Assembly (NCBI RefSeq): GCF_047496725.1 | Contig: NC_132986.1 | Span: 9,645,031 to 9,709,030, forward strand | Length of the DNA: 64,000 bases | Direction of reading: 5' to 3' | Source of the DNA: Anoplolepis gracilipes | Lineage: Eukaryota; Arthropoda; Insecta; Hymenoptera; Formicidae | Shown: in pieces, positions 12,665 to 26,465 of the stretch | Layout of the letters: every line of letters begins with the position of its first letter | How positions within the stretch are numbered: position 1 is the stretch's first letter | Notes under the pieces: generated by a model | What the model was told of the DNA's origin: nothing | The model's input: only the letters and a program-made list of their open reading frames with translations | The model's database searches: none | Position numbers and translations under genes: made by a program

Positions 12665-14100
12665 ATCGCGTCTGTACATAAATAGCATTACCTACTACAT
12701 GCAATTAATAATCGACAAGAAATGTAAATTCGATTGATGTTGCTTATAATAAGACAAGGAATAAAAGAATTAATCTATGCTATTTAAAAAAAATAGATGA
12801 CAAAAAAAAACATATCCTGTATATACAACGTGTACATCGTAATCGTATCTAAATCTATTCTATCTGAATTTCATATTTCGTGAAACTTCGAGACTGAAAC
12901 GAAGCTTCAACGCAAATGGAGCTTCCGTCGTAATATGCTGTTGATCCCCCCTCGACTATTCTAGATATTTTCGATCCACCACTATATAGGCATGCATATT
13001 ATGCGCCGAGGGAGTTCCAAATGAAGGAGGGAGGAAAGCGGAAAGGGTGAATTTTGTTTTGCAAGATGCACACACAGTATTATATCGCAACGAGGCGATT
13101 AAACGATCGTAAAGCTTTAACGTTTCACCGACCACCGGCCTCCAGCAATCAATCGGTCCTATTGTGGCCGATGTTACCATCGGTACACTCTGTATACGCC
13201 TGCACATATACATATATACAGTATAGGTTCTCTCTCTGTTTCCCTCTCCCTCTCATTCTCTTTCTCTTTCTCTTTCTCTTTGACTGTCTATCTATCTTCG
13301 CTGCTCTATCTGTCTGTCTCTTTTCCTCGCTTCGTGGTCGGTACTCCGTTCGCGAGTCGCTGCCTCGGGGCGAGGGATAAGAGCATATCAGTGCTGTCGT
13401 CAGTATGCCCTCTTGCCCCGTTCCAGAATGAACGTTGAATATAAATTTTTTATCGTCATTAATTATGCGTTTTTAAATGTATCTAATAAAGATAGAATAT
13501 ATGTATTTTATATATATATATATATATATATTCAATTCTACAAAAAATTGATAATTTGTGAAATTTAAAATTATAAATTTATGTGTACGTACCTATGTGC
13601 GTGATATAAAATATATCAATAACATGCAATGTTACAAAAAAAAAAAAAAAAAAAAAAAAAAGAAAAAAAGAAATATCGTAACTTCTCAGAACGTGTCAGT
13701 AACAATAATATTTATAATAATATTATCAAAATTTGTTCATCAAGATTCTGACTGAGCTGTATATGTTAAAAGATGGTTTTATCTTTCATGTTTTTACAAA
13801 TGTAAAATTCAAAAGAATATTTGACTTGTTCACAAAGAATGATACTTGTACATAATCCTATATAATATAATATAAATAATAAAAATTTTTAACAATTGCC
13901 TATCAGCTTTTTATGACGATGCAATTATTTTCAATTACATCGTCATCGAATTTCTTGAAATAAATCTGTAAATTGATTTCTTGCTTAAAAATCTAAAATA
14001 GTGCAATTATATTTTACTAGATTATACATTTGTGCAATGAGAGAGAAATATGAAAAAAAAAAAAAAAAAAAAAAAAACCCATCGGATCACAAGTATTGAT
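12665..14100. other. Spacer or upstream leader region; no gene seen
   Basis: Holds a pyrimidine-rich tract at about 13225-13325, a (TA)n run near 13510, poly-A runs near 13636 and 14055, and a near-perfect hairpin at 13913-13946. No protein is supported. Confidence 0.4.
13913..13946. repeat. Short hairpin-forming inverted repeat
   Basis: atgacgatg ... catcgtcat arms extend inward by AATT/AATT around a 6-base loop, with one mismatch. No function can be assigned. Confidence 0.6.
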
Positions 14101-14154
14101 TAAAAGAATATATTTTGAAATTATTTGAAAAAAATGAAAGATCACGCGCGCTCT

Positions 14155-14157
<3 letters not shown>

Positions 14158-14192
<35 letters not shown>

Positions 14193-15538
14193 TCGTGTTA
14201 TATATCAAAGGAACCATCGCTCGATCCACACCTGCGTCGCGGTCCCGCGGAGCGGGGGCGGCGAGGACGGCGACGGTGGTGGCGGTGGCGGCGGCCGCGG
14301 CCGCGGCGGCGTAGAGGACGGCAACGAGGAGGTACCGCCGCCAGCCGCCAGCCGCCAGCCACCAGCCGCCAGTAGCTCCCAGACAGTGACTCGGCGCGTA
14401 ACATGTAACCGGTGGCCATCCACCGTGGTGTTATGTCATCGGTGACAATCCCAGGACGCGGAGGAGCCTCGGACTCGGACGGCGGTGCGTGGCGGAGTCG
14501 AGGATAAAGTGCGAGTGATCGAGTGCGTCGCACGTCTGAGGATCGTTCGTTCGTTGTCGGAAGGTGTTTTCCGCGAGTTGTCCATCTTCTCCCGACATCG
14601 CCCGGTACATTCACCTTCCTCGCTAGCGGCGTCGAGGGGGCATCGCCGAGCTGCAAGGGCCCCCTTGACTCGATGAGTCGAACCGGGTGCCCAAGTGCGA
14701 TCGTAAATTTGTTAACGATGCCGCAAGTTGTACGCGACGACGAGCGGGACGAGCGGGACGAGCGGGACGAGCGGGACGAGCGGGACGAGCGGGACGAGCG
14801 GGACGAGCGGGACGAGCGGGACGAGCGGGACGAGCCCCGATGAGGATCGACGCCCGTCCCCGTTCGGCTGCGCGGCATCGTGTCACGGTTCGATAGCCGG
14901 ACGAACGCCGGCGGCCTCGGCGTCGACCGTCGACGACTCCGACGTCGGGATCGGAAGCAAACGAGTCGTTCCGGTGGATGTCGACGAACCCACGAACGGC
15001 CCCGCAGCCGCAGTGACAGCACGATAATATTACGGTGATTACGATCGCGCTAGGGGAACAGACACACGGTTGGTCCCGGGACCCGGGACCCGGGATCTGG
15101 AACGGTAGTTAGTCGATGCGGAAGCTTCATTCGTTTTCGTGGGCGTTCGTTTGCGGGGTTCGTTTCGACTTGGCGAATTCGCGATCGGGACCGCGCGCGA
15201 TCCACGCGCTACGATGTACGTTTGGCTACCGGGTGTCCAGGATGCACAGTGCGGTGCAAACGCACCGGGTTCGCGCCTTTTTTTGGTTACGTCCAAGAAA
15301 TAGCCACTGTGACAAAATAGCGAACGAAAGCATGTAAATTTCGAAATCAAATCGCACACGTAGGCGATTTTGCGCAGAAGGAGGGTCGTGCGTTGTATCG
15401 CATTACGCGACGATTCGCGATAATTCAATATAGCAGACATCATTAAAGTCATCGCTATCGATCGTTCACAATCAATTGGACGAACGCGATACCGTCGGGC
15501 GAGAGAGACAGAGTGACCACCATTCGTTGAATGGAGTG
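14158..15538 (+). promoter_or_regulatory. GC-rich promoter / 5' leader region of the E93-like gene (inferred)
   Basis: Composition changes sharply from AT-rich spacer to a GC- and CpG-rich block directly before the large coding exon. It contains a (TC)n tract, a GCGGCC-rich run, a 9-bp GACGAGCGG tandem array and a CCCGGGA triplet repeat near 15075. Frames on both strands are open over long distances, but as a by-product of GC-rich repeats. An in-frame stop at 15431-15433 separates this region from the coding exon. A possible acceptor (atatagcag, ending at 15436) would allow the exon to begin there. No TATA box was identified, and the transcription start is unknown. Confidence 0.45.
14738..14835. 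repeat. 9-bp tandem repeat (gacgagcgg), about 10-11 copies
   Basis: Nearly perfect head-to-tail copies of gacgagcgg. The unit is a multiple of three and stop-free, so several frames on both strands stay open through it (Thr-Ser-Gly, Asp-Glu-Arg, Ala-Gly-Arg, Pro-Ala-Arg). That makes the frames here poor evidence for a protein. It probably lies in a transcribed leader. Confidence 0.9.
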
Positions 15539-17653
15539 ATGAGCGGGGCCCCTGCGCGGGGCACAGTGCCCCGTCGTCAAAGACGCCATCATCATCATCA
15601 TCACCATCACGACCACCACCATCATCATCATCATCATCATCAGAAGCATCAGAAACGCGTCCGGGACAAAACGTCCCAGGATAAGACGCTGGACGAACCG
15701 GAGGAGAAACGGCCAAAAGTTAATCCAATTTTCCTGTGGGCGTCGCAGCGCGAGCAGAGGATCGTCGAGGTGAGATGCGAGGATTACGATAAGCGGAATC
15801 GCATCAAGCTCACGAAAACCGCGCAAGGATGGCGCTCGATACCGCGTACAACGTCCAACATTTATACGATCGCCTTGGCCACCGCCTGCAAGAGGACGAC
15901 GTCGGGTACGGTCGAGTCGTCACCGGCCTCCTCGGTCTCGTCCAACGACGAGAAGGAGAATGGCAAGCGGCATCAGGAGGTCGCGCCGACAAACGCGACG
16001 ACAAACTCTCATCGGCGCCATCCACGAAAGTATACGGCAAACGGTGCGACGAACCGGAGCGGTTTGCTTACTGGCGAAGGCGCAGGCAGAGAAAGACGTT
16101 ACGACGAACAGGCGAGTCGACGTGGATATTCCTATTCTCTGGCAACCCGTGACGGTTCCAAGTGGAATCCTGGCGGTCAAGGTTGCTCGGACGAAGATAA
16201 CGACAACGAAGACGAAGACGAAGACGAAGACAAAGACGAAGACGAAGACGAAGACAAAAATGACGAGGAAGATAAAGATCGCCAACGAAACAAGCTGGAG
16301 GATCGTTTATCCAGCTTGAAGAGCAAGGATAGATTAGGCAGTCGAGTTAATTTGGAGAGATTGCAAAAGGACAAGCTGTTCCAACCGCGCGTTGTTCTGG
16401 AACAGCTGCATCTGTCGCAACTTCCTGAGAGCGCGCATCAAAATGTCGTTCGCCGTACGAGAACTAAAGACGCGGCGGTGAACGAGACGAAGCGAATAGA
16501 AGAAAGTAACGAGCGAAACGAGAAGGACGCCGTTGACGAGGCGGAGGCGGAGGCGGAGGCGGAGGCGGAGGCGGAGGCGGAGGCGGAGAAGGAAGAAGAA
16601 GACAGCGGGAAAGCAAGTCGGGTGAACAAGGCGGGCATTCAGGACATATTGAACATGATAGATGCAACGGCCTCGCCCGTTCTCGCCACCGACACTCCTA
16701 GCGCTGATCTACCGGTCGATTCCACCAAAACCTATGAAATTCTTAACGATAAGCAATGTGTAGAAAGAAAAGTCAAGGATACGAAGCCCGATGCGAAAGA
16801 TAGATTGAGAAGAGCGTCGGTATCCAGTTACCAGGCGGAGGTTGTCGACCAAAATAGCGAGATGGACGATAAGCTGGAGGTGCACGAGGAGAAGATTCTG
16901 GAGGCATCTTCCGATTGCTCCCTCAATGAGGTGGATAGAAAAATTCGCGTAGAGAATAAGCATATGCTCTTTTCGCCAGAAGAAAATAATACTGAGAAGG
17001 CACTGAATTCCTGTAAAATCGCCGAAGCTGACGGCGGGATAGTCGATCGGTCGACGTGCAGATTCAATTCCCTAGTCACGTGGCCAAGAGTACCTCAGGC
17101 TCAGGAGGAAGCGCCGGTGGAGGCGGCCGAGGAGGAGGCGCCAGACGAGCCCGGCGAGCCGGCGAAAATCGATTACAACGACAGCTCCAAGATCCTCGAC
17201 GCTCTGAGAAATACGCCAGGACTCTCAGTGTCCGTGACGAGAAATCACATGCCTGAGATTGGTAAGAATCTGATTGTGTCACCTGCACGGCCGCCCTCGA
17301 AGGCGTCTTCGTCGAGCAGGTCGCCGGATTCGCAAGCGGAATGTGTCGAAAAGTTACTGAAGAACTCGAACGACTTTGTAAACGATAATGCTGGAACTCG
17401 CATAAACTCGCCTCGCAATTTACCGGGCTTATCGATCATTATACCGAGCTATTGTTATAGAAGTGCTTCGGGTCAGCTGACGACGACCACCACCACGACG
17501 ACCACCACCACCACCACGACGACGACCTCGCCGAGCACGAAACGTCGTGTTGAATCGCCCGAGAGTACCGTCAGTTTCAACAAGGCCGAAACGTATCCAG
17601 AGCAGTTAAAATTAGACAGATTTCCTCATGAAGAGGATGACGACGAAGAAGAT

Positions 17654-17710
<57 letters not shown>

Positions 17711-19164
17711 AACGAGGATGAGGACGAGGATGACTGCGATTCGCAGGTGTTAGAAGACCTCAGACGACAGAAAGCGGACTCGCTGGCGGCGTACGTTGGT
17801 GGCGGCACTGTTAACGCTGATTACTATAACAAGCCCAATTCCAGAATTTCTAATCAGGAAGATCGCAAGACCTCGCTGGAGAACATGAAGAGCGATCCGC
17901 CCTGGATCGGCTCGAGCAGAAGCAACGAAGCGCAAGCTAAGTGTAAATATCAAGATCTCGAGCATTTCGACGAGCAAGTCTTGGAGGAATTGCGGTCACG
18001 CGGTACCGTAGTTTCTCCTCAGCCTAGTGGAATTCCTTGCTCCCCTGCATCTAGAAGACCATCATCGGCATATCTCGAGAGGCTACTGCCGAGTCCGCCT
18101 TGCTCGGTTTCCTGCTCGGAAGACGCCAAAAGCGAGTTGACGTTGAAGAGCATCCTGGCTTCGTCCAGCTGTATGGAGCCGCGAGACTATGAGAGATCGA
18201 AGGAGGGAACGTCGACGCGATTCGAGCAGAGTGTCGAGCCTGTTTCTCGACCCGTGCATTCGAGCGTAGATAGAAATGTAAAGAGGACCGGCAATCAGCG
18301 CAGCTTCCAAGAACGCCTGAACGTTCATAATCAGGAGACGAGAAACTCCGGCAGGCCAATGTCCAGCGGCGACATCCATAGCACCTTTTACACGATGACG
18401 GATCGTATCGCGCCCAAGAGGCCCATGTCCGTCGAGTGGCAGTCAACTGGAGAGAGACAACGGCAGAGAGCCACCAACCAGATTAACTCCTGCTACCAAA
18501 AAACCGCCGTTAAAACAAGGAACCACTTTACCGATCACCAAAATCAGATCGCCTGCGCGACGTCCAGCAGCACGGACAAACTCCTGAACCCGGCCAGTCA
18601 GTTACGCGAACTTATCGAGACTGTCGGCCATTTGATCCCCGATCCTCTTTTAGTCCCTCGCGATTATTTACCGGGTCTAGCCGCCGCGCCCGCGACGGAG
18701 ATTCCCAAATTGTTGACCAGTAGGCCCGAGCTGAGGCTGCCCGAGGCTCTCACCAGGCCCGATCTACTCCAGGATCCCGATCTACTTGTGATATCGCTAG
18801 CGCATCTGCAGCACGTATTGGATCACGGTGAAGGCCCGGTCTCAAGAGCGCAACCGCGACAACCCAGGGTCGCCATTAACGGAGTTAATGGTATCGTTAA
18901 CAAGGGATCGTCCGGTCACGCGAACAACAACGGTGCGAAAGGCGGTGGACCTGTCACCGGCAGGCCCAAACTCAGCTGTAAACCGATCGGCACCCTAATG
19001 CCGGCGCAGCCGATCGATCTCTCGAGCGGTGCGAGCCGATCACGCGTCAATCCCTATCCGCCTCTACTCAGGGTACGCAGTGGATTGCTCAAGCAAGAGC
19101 CAGAAGTCAGTTCCACCGCGACATCGCCGGACGAGTCGCAGCTATGGCACCCGTTGTTCGGCAG
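15539..19164 (+). CDS. E93: Large first coding exon of an E93 / Mblk-1-like ecdysone-response transcription factor (partial)
   Basis: A 3.6-kb open exon of about 1209 codons from the first ATG (15539), with an upstream in-frame stop at 15431. It ends at a donor (ggcag then gtaaat) with two bases of a codon left over. Order: polyhistidine tract (about 15590-15640); conserved block at 15722-15847 containing NPIFLW, IVEVRCEDYDKRNRI and LTKTAQGW; acidic Asp/Glu repeats; (EA)n; polythreonine; second Asp/Glu run at 17634-17730; LERLL nuclear-receptor box at 18074-18088; leucine-rich block at 18580-18830; PIDLS CtBP-type motif at 19010-19024; and a LKQEPE site. I recall the conserved block from insect E93/Mblk-1 proteins, nuclear regulators of adult metamorphosis with Psq-type DNA-binding domains; this recall was not checked. 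The Psq exon is absent from the window. A start in an earlier exon is possible. Confidence 0.7.
17634..17730. repeat. In-frame (GAGGAC)n repeat coding for Asp/Glu
   Basis: Lies within the large exon and encodes an alternating Glu-Asp run with few interruptions. A similar but shorter array lies at about 16195-16260. The length is likely to vary between individuals. Confidence 0.85.
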
Positions 19165-20889
19165 GTAAATTTTTTTACATTTGTTTTTTCTTATTTTCCT
19201 TATACATATTATAAGATGTCAAGCCTTCCTTGATTAATAACTCTTGCGAGTGAGCAGAAAAAAAAAATAAATAAATAAATAAATAAATAAAATGATTATT
19301 CATGCAGAGGTAAAAAATATGAATATAAAGTACGAGTATAACAAAGAAAAAAAACACACTTGGAAATATCCATAGATGCTATTGTAAAATTGTTTACTAT
19401 TAAGTCGTACTATTATATTCTTATATTTTCACTTCAGTTAATGAAAATTATAACTATATAAGTTTATACGAAAACATATTTTAAACATATTTCCTCTGAA
19501 AAAATAGATTAATAATATATAATCTGTTCTGCGTTTAAAAAAAATTAAAAATATACAATTAATGTCAATAGAATATACATTTAAATTAATGCAATCTACT
19601 TTCCAATTGAATCACATACCTTTTGAAGTAAACAACTCAATTAGTCATGCTGAGAATTTAGTATTCTATATTCATCAACTTGATGATCAGCTTGATTTAA
19701 TTTGAAAATTATAGATGTATAACGAACTTGTGAATGGTCGAGATATCATCAAAATAATACATTCGATCGGTAGCGATGATTATAATACATTTTTTGTATC
19801 AATGTCCGCGTTGAGTGATTCAATTAAAAGAATTACGTTCGTGCAATATTTAATAGAATTAAATATTCATTCAGATTGTAATATATCCGACGAAATGCGG
19901 CAACGTGTAGGCGAGCGGACGGCACGTCGGATATATTTATAGCGAAAGAGGTGAACGGAGGAAATAAATAAAGAAAAAAAAAAGAAAAAAAAAGAAAAAA
20001 AAAAAAACAACACGAACAAAAGTGGCGTCGATGCTTTACTTACTCGCGCGCATATAGGCCGACCTTAATAACTATCATGACGAATCAAGTGCACGAAAAC
20101 AATGCTGTTAATCCGAGTCGTGAAGAAGACGAGCAAAGCGACAATGCGTGTGCACGATTCTGTGACAAGAAAAGAAAGGAGTGGGAGGGAGGGGGGGGGG
20201 GGGAAAGGACGACGAAAAGTGGCACGGTCGTTTATTTAACGCAAGAGCCGCGCGCGCGCGCAGGAAATGCATTCTGATCTCTTCCGCATCTACTATTAAC
20301 ACGCGACGCGACATGCTCGCACGCATGCGAACTGCGAACGCATCTATATTCTCATCGCCGCCTGTTGTAGAGCGATTAAATTTATACAATTTTATATTGA
20401 CCTGTGTGTGTCGGCGCGTCCCACGAGAGATTCGTCATATCGTGATGTTTTATGCATACGAATTGCAAGGAAACCGCTTCGTGGTTTCATTTCACGCGAC
20501 TCGAGACGCGGAATCGGTAAACTCACGACGATGACATGACGGCCGATTCCCGTCGATACGACGGGCTTCATTTGCATCTTAATACAAAGTGTGCTGGTAG
20601 CGCCCGGGCTACCGCGACGTGCTTAACAAACAGACTCCATCATGGAAGTTTGTCACTCGGGCTTGTAACGAGTCGTGATTATTGTATGCGTTGGTACATC
20701 GACACTGTTAAATATTTAAATTAAATCGAACGCTGTGAGAAAAAGAGAGAGACAGACAGACAGACAGACTTTGGTATCGCGCCTTCTCCGTCGAAGGTGA
20801 CTTGTTACATTTTCTCTACGAGGCATCGGAAAGAAAATTAACGATCTGTCATTAAGCGTAATTGCGACAAGACAAATAAGCGTACTTAC

Positions 20890-20925
<36 letters not shown>

Positions 20926-21266
20926 CAACGTGACGATAAAAATATTCACTTTGACTTCCGTTCTATATTCATCGCTCGGTGTAATTTTTTTTTTTCCTTA
21001 TCTTCTTAGTTGCTCTACAAAGAACAATGGATAATAATAGGACCGATTTCTGCTTAAGAGGTGTAACGCAAATTATAGAGTTGCAAAACACAAAATGATA
21101 CCAGTTTTATTTGTCTTAACGATAAATCCATAGGAAAATGCTCAAAATTCGTCTTAAAGAGACCAAAATACAGCTTTTCTATTTACTTTCGACTCCTTTA
21201 AGACCAATTTTAATTATTTTTCCACGTGCTTATTGTTAGATAAATAAAACGCATCTCAAAATTATT

Positions 21267-21297
<31 letters not shown>

Positions 21298-23693
21298 ATT
21301 ACGTAAACACGTTACACTTTTGTTAGGCAAAAATTAGTTTATTTTACCCATCATCTTTTCGCATCGCATTTTTTTACATTCCATTTGACGCTTAAAATAG
21401 AATTCTCGAAATTCTACACGATGTACGCCGAAATTTTTGGCAACGCTGGCCGGCGCGCTCGAAACGGTTCGAAGAGTTCCCCTCTCTGGAAATTTCCAGT
21501 CTGCACGGCAGACTGTTAATTAGTTAATCGAGACTTCTCTAATGAGGAACGTCTGTTCGAATACGATTGGTCACATTGGCACAACGCGAAATTGGGTCGT
21601 GACAACGACCTACGTTTTCGTCCTACGTTCGTTGTCTACGCTTAATAACTCGCTAAGCTCAACGTCGACGACAAGGCTGTGCGGTTGCGCAAGTTCGCAT
21701 ATTTAGGATTCATAGGCTCGGGTATAGATCCGAAGGACCGATAACACTACGTGGGTAGAAAGGATAAGGTTATCCAGTGATGGTATGCTAATTTTCCACG
21801 CCACGCCGATCGCGCCAGGGAGGACGTTATTGTGTTCGCGTACGAGGGATCGTTTCATTTATTATATTTAGATCAGCTTGAAAGCTGCTGCGATATATTA
21901 GCCTTGAATTGATTTGACTAGACGAAAACAGCGACTCTCATATATTTGTTCTTCAATTAACGTCAATGTTTAATAAAAAAGAAAAAAATTTACAACTTGG
22001 TTTATCTTATCCATTTGAAAAATATGCTTATACCGTTATGTTGACATTGTGATAAGGTCTCCTTACAGAGAGAAAGAGAGAGAGAGAGAGAGAAAAAAAT
22101 GTCTGCATTATATAAAAATATTTACAAAAATATATTTCTCAACGCCACGAAGGCAAAGTATAAAGTCTGATTGTGAGCGTAATAAATAATAAACATAATC
22201 TTGCTTAGACACATAAATAATACAAATACAAGGCAAGATGTAAAATTAGTAAAATAATCGACAAGAATCTCTCATACACCTTGCTTACGGAAATAGTTAT
22301 CGATTCGCCAAGGTAGAGGAGCGTTTCTATAGTCGGCACTAAATCTCCCCGCGTCTCGGTAATGAAACGCAAAGGGACGAAAGGACCTTGCCGGCAATTA
22401 ACGGAACGCGCGTCGCGACCCCGTGAAAGACAAAGAGCACCGGCTCTCGAAAAGTTCCGAAACGCGTTTGGGATTACACGGTGCTTGATCGCGCGAGTCG
22501 GCGTGATGTAATAAACGCGGGTACGCATCAGCGTGTGCTATGTGTGCGACATGCGACATGCGACATGCACGGTCTCGAGAACACAGTCCCGAACGCCCTT
22601 TCGCCACGACGGGGAGCACTTGTGTAAATAGCATTAGGATGCTACTCTACGCCGACGAGCGAACGAACGGACGGACGGACGGACAGACGGTTTTAATGAG
22701 AGGGAGAGGCATTAGAGGAGGGCCCTCGTTCGTGTCGACGTCACACGACGACACGAACGTTCATCGATCGTGCCACGAACAGGACACGGGGAATTCGAAA
22801 GCGCGAGGAGGGACGCGATAAGGAGAAAAGGGAGAGGGACACCGGACAGGAAGCAAAAATCTCAGCGGGATTTAACCCTCTCGTGAATGAACGGTCGAAA
22901 AGAGGGAGAGATTAGTTTATTATTCCAGAGTAACGATCTCACCGAGAAAGGATCATCCATATTCGTAACATCTGTATTTCCGAATATTTAGATCTTACTG
23001 TTAATTAATTAAATTTGTGTTTATTTAACGTAGCCATTTCAAGGGCTCTCCTCTCTCCGAGATGCGTTCCAGTTTTGTCGAATTGAGAAATTTAATGACT
23101 AATCCGACTTTTTTATATAAAAAGAAGCTGGAATTTCGTCGCGAAATTACATCCAACATACATTATAACAACAATATTTTTTTTCTATATTTCGTTGCAC
23201 AATATTTGTTACATAACTCTCTTGTGTAATCATTCTTCACGTGGCAAACGCGTTGGGAAAAAAAAATTCCGCTTAAAATATGTCTCGCAGCGTATCGCTT
23301 TGATTAACATTCAAGCAACTTTGTAAATCAACAGGATGTATATCGTTGATAAGACTCTGCACATTTTGCAAGAAGCGCACGTCGTGTCAAGTAATCAAGT
23401 GATAATTAAAAAAACAAACACTTCAATCGTTCTCTTGGTGATGTAATGATAAATCGATATATTATATAAATATATAGTAAAGAAAAGGATCACGTATGTT
23501 ATCCTTGTTCTCGTTTGTAATTAATTCATATATGTTATTAGAAGATGCAACAAAATCATAAAGATAATTGTATAATTAGCATGACTATGACTGGTATAAT
23601 TTCATAATGTAATGACAAGCAAGTTTACACTAAAATCATGTAAAAAAGCAATCAAGTATAAATTTAAATATGTAATTTTGAATTTTAAAGAAC

Positions 23694-23711
23694 GAGAGAA
23701 AGAGAGAGAGG

Positions 23712-23803
<92 letters not shown>
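23694..23803. repeat. (GA)n microsatellite
   Basis: About 110 bp of nearly pure GA with one gggaggga interruption near the left end. Confidence 0.95.
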
Positions 23804-23804
<1 letters not shown>

Positions 23805-24308
23805 TTGAACAATATATAACGTGTATAACTGTAACGCTATTAGATCTTGATATGAAGCTATGATATGTAGCTATATAGCTAAATTCGATTTACAAGAGCG
23901 GTCACAATTCCGATTCGAGGATCCGGATATTGCTTTTGAAGATTTATAGAGATCGGTCCCAATTGGACAGATCGAGTTAATCGAATACGCGCATATTCAA
24001 CGTTCCACTATACGCTGTTAACTACGATAATCGTCAACGATATTTCTCGCAGTGTACTGCGTACTCTCGTGCCCGATTCCGTCTTACTCCGCGATGGAAT
24101 CTGAGATCTCCCGCCATAGAATTGGATCGGCAGGGACGTATCTATCGACAGTTCGGGAGGATCTGAGGGTCAGCGCGATTTATGAGACATTCGACTGGGA
24201 TCGGCCAATGTTCGCCGGCCCTGAAAGACACCTCGCCCACGTCCACGCCTACGTTCCCGCCGCAGGTAAAGGAAGAAAACGCGCGCGAAAGGAAGATGGG
24301 ATCGGGAA

Positions 24309-24424
<116 letters not shown>

Positions 24425-24491
24425 AGAGCATGGTCGAAAGTTGAAGGGAGAAAAAGTCGATGGATGAAACACAAAAGCAATTCTTCATCGT

Positions 24492-24535
<44 letters not shown>

Positions 24536-26157
24536 TTCTCCATTTTGGTTCTTATTCTTCTTCGGTTTTGTACGATCGTAATGCTATTTATCATTCTTCT
24601 CTATCTCTCCGCTTTATTCTCTCGTTTCTTTCTTGCGTCTCTCTTCTCTATTTTTGTTCACTTTCATCATCATCATCATCATCATCATCGTTGCCTCACT
24701 TCCTCTCTAGTTTACTTCCTCCAATCACATTTCTCTGTGCCTAGTTCCCAGTTTCTCATAGCAATAACTCGCTCCAAGCATTCGCGATCACGGACTTTTC
24801 GACCGAGTTCGCAGTATCGCTTATAAAGTCGCCTTGTGTCGGTAACGAGCATCGCGACACAGTGATCGAGCCAGACACTGTGAGGGTCATTGGTCCCCTG
24901 GGACTGTCATGAGGAGACCCTCTCCGCTTCCCTCAGTGCCAGTGTACGTAGGTAGAGGTATATATCACTGATGTGAATGCCCCTTTAAAAGCGGATCGAT
25001 GGATATCACTAGGAAGCGCGCATATACCGCAATTCGTCCCGTTTGTAAAGGGTGATGATATCAAAATTTCATGTATTATAAAAAGCAAAAGCTATTTTAA
25101 ACTCCTTTTTAGATAGATTCAATTTTTGCTACGCAAAATAAATGGATTGATTTTTTCAAGAAACAGATTTAAAGAAGGAGGACGATAATTTACATTTGAT
25201 AAAAAGTATTCTCGGTTGTGAAACCAAAATATTGTCGGAAAACTGTAACAACTTGACACGAATGCTATATATGTACATATGTACATACCTCGAAGAGAAA
25301 AACTCAATTTATCACATGTCTATGCGTAGGAAATAAAATTGCAACAATCGCATAAAAAAAAGACATCAAATAACTCTGGGGAAAAGTTGGCTACAAAGTT
25401 CTGTCGCGTCTGAGCGACGAGGAACGCGGAACGAGAGAACTCGTAGCTACATCGAGCAACGATTGATCGCTCGAGCTCGACGCACTACAGCAATCTAAAT
25501 TCGTTCGACGGGATATCGGGGATTATATAGTTTCGAATACGTCACGTCGAACACAAATAGGATAAGTGGCTTAAAGATAGGCCAGGTCTACTACACGAAG
25601 TAGAAATCTATGCGAGGAGTGCTAGAAATCGATTGGCAAATAAGAGTCGCTCGTTTACCCGGTCAATGGTCTCTCACGAAAGGGACTTGAATCTTATAAT
25701 GTACTATTTCTACATATATCTACATATGAATATTTTCATAACGATGATATATATTTTAATCACGAGATTACCAACATAACTTGTCTGCCTTTGAGTTTTA
25801 TTTCGTTTATTAGATACGCTATACACGATGATTAAATATATATCCGGCATCAGACATTCGGGCGCGTAAGTGCTAAATAATGAAAATAGGAAATCAGACA
25901 TCGATTGTCGGAAAATCCCAGGGACGCCCGACGACGAATAATATTATGAACGGCCTTCAAGTATTTACGCAGCAAGGGAGCCAAGAGGGACGGAAGGAGG
26001 ACACGCGTGCGGCTACGCGTGCACCACGTGTTCCTGGACGCGCACAGATTCGTACTTCATTAGCACACGCGGCCGCTCTCGCGGATCGATGTTACGCATA
26101 CTCTCCCGGCGCAAACAATGCCTCGTATTCTCTGTGTTCATTTAGCGCTAAATATGC

Positions 26158-26207
<50 letters not shown>
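26158..26207. repeat. (TC)n microsatellite
   Basis: About 48 bp of pure TC. Confidence 0.95.
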
Positions 26208-26208
<1 letters not shown>

Positions 26209-26465
26209 GTTGAAGCGTGAAGATCGCGAGTACAAGAACGAGAAAATCAGATAACTACAATTAATGGCAACTTTAGTGCCATAAAGACACGATTATGCAT
26301 CTATAAAAATTACCTTTCTACGTCGCATTAAATCTTAAACTTGGAGTATTTTAAGTAGATTACGAGCATCCTCATAGAGAAATAAATTAGGTTAGGTTTA
26401 TTATTTATGTTAAATTACTTATATTCATTTATTGGTCAAATTATATATCATGAGTGACGAAAATG

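Noticed and set aside
14198..15022. 274-residue minus-strand frame in the GC-rich leader
   Set aside because: It is driven by the 9-bp GACGAGCGG array and GCC-rich runs, is Arg/Ser/Pro-biased, and has no domain or splice support.
15920..18446. Several minus-strand frames opposite the large exon (Ser-rich, Val/Phe-rich)
   Set aside because: Antisense shadows of the Asp/Glu and Glu/Ala repeats in the coding strand.
26386..26400. TTAGG-like words resembling the insect telomere repeat
   Set aside because: Only two copies in AT-rich sequence; no array.
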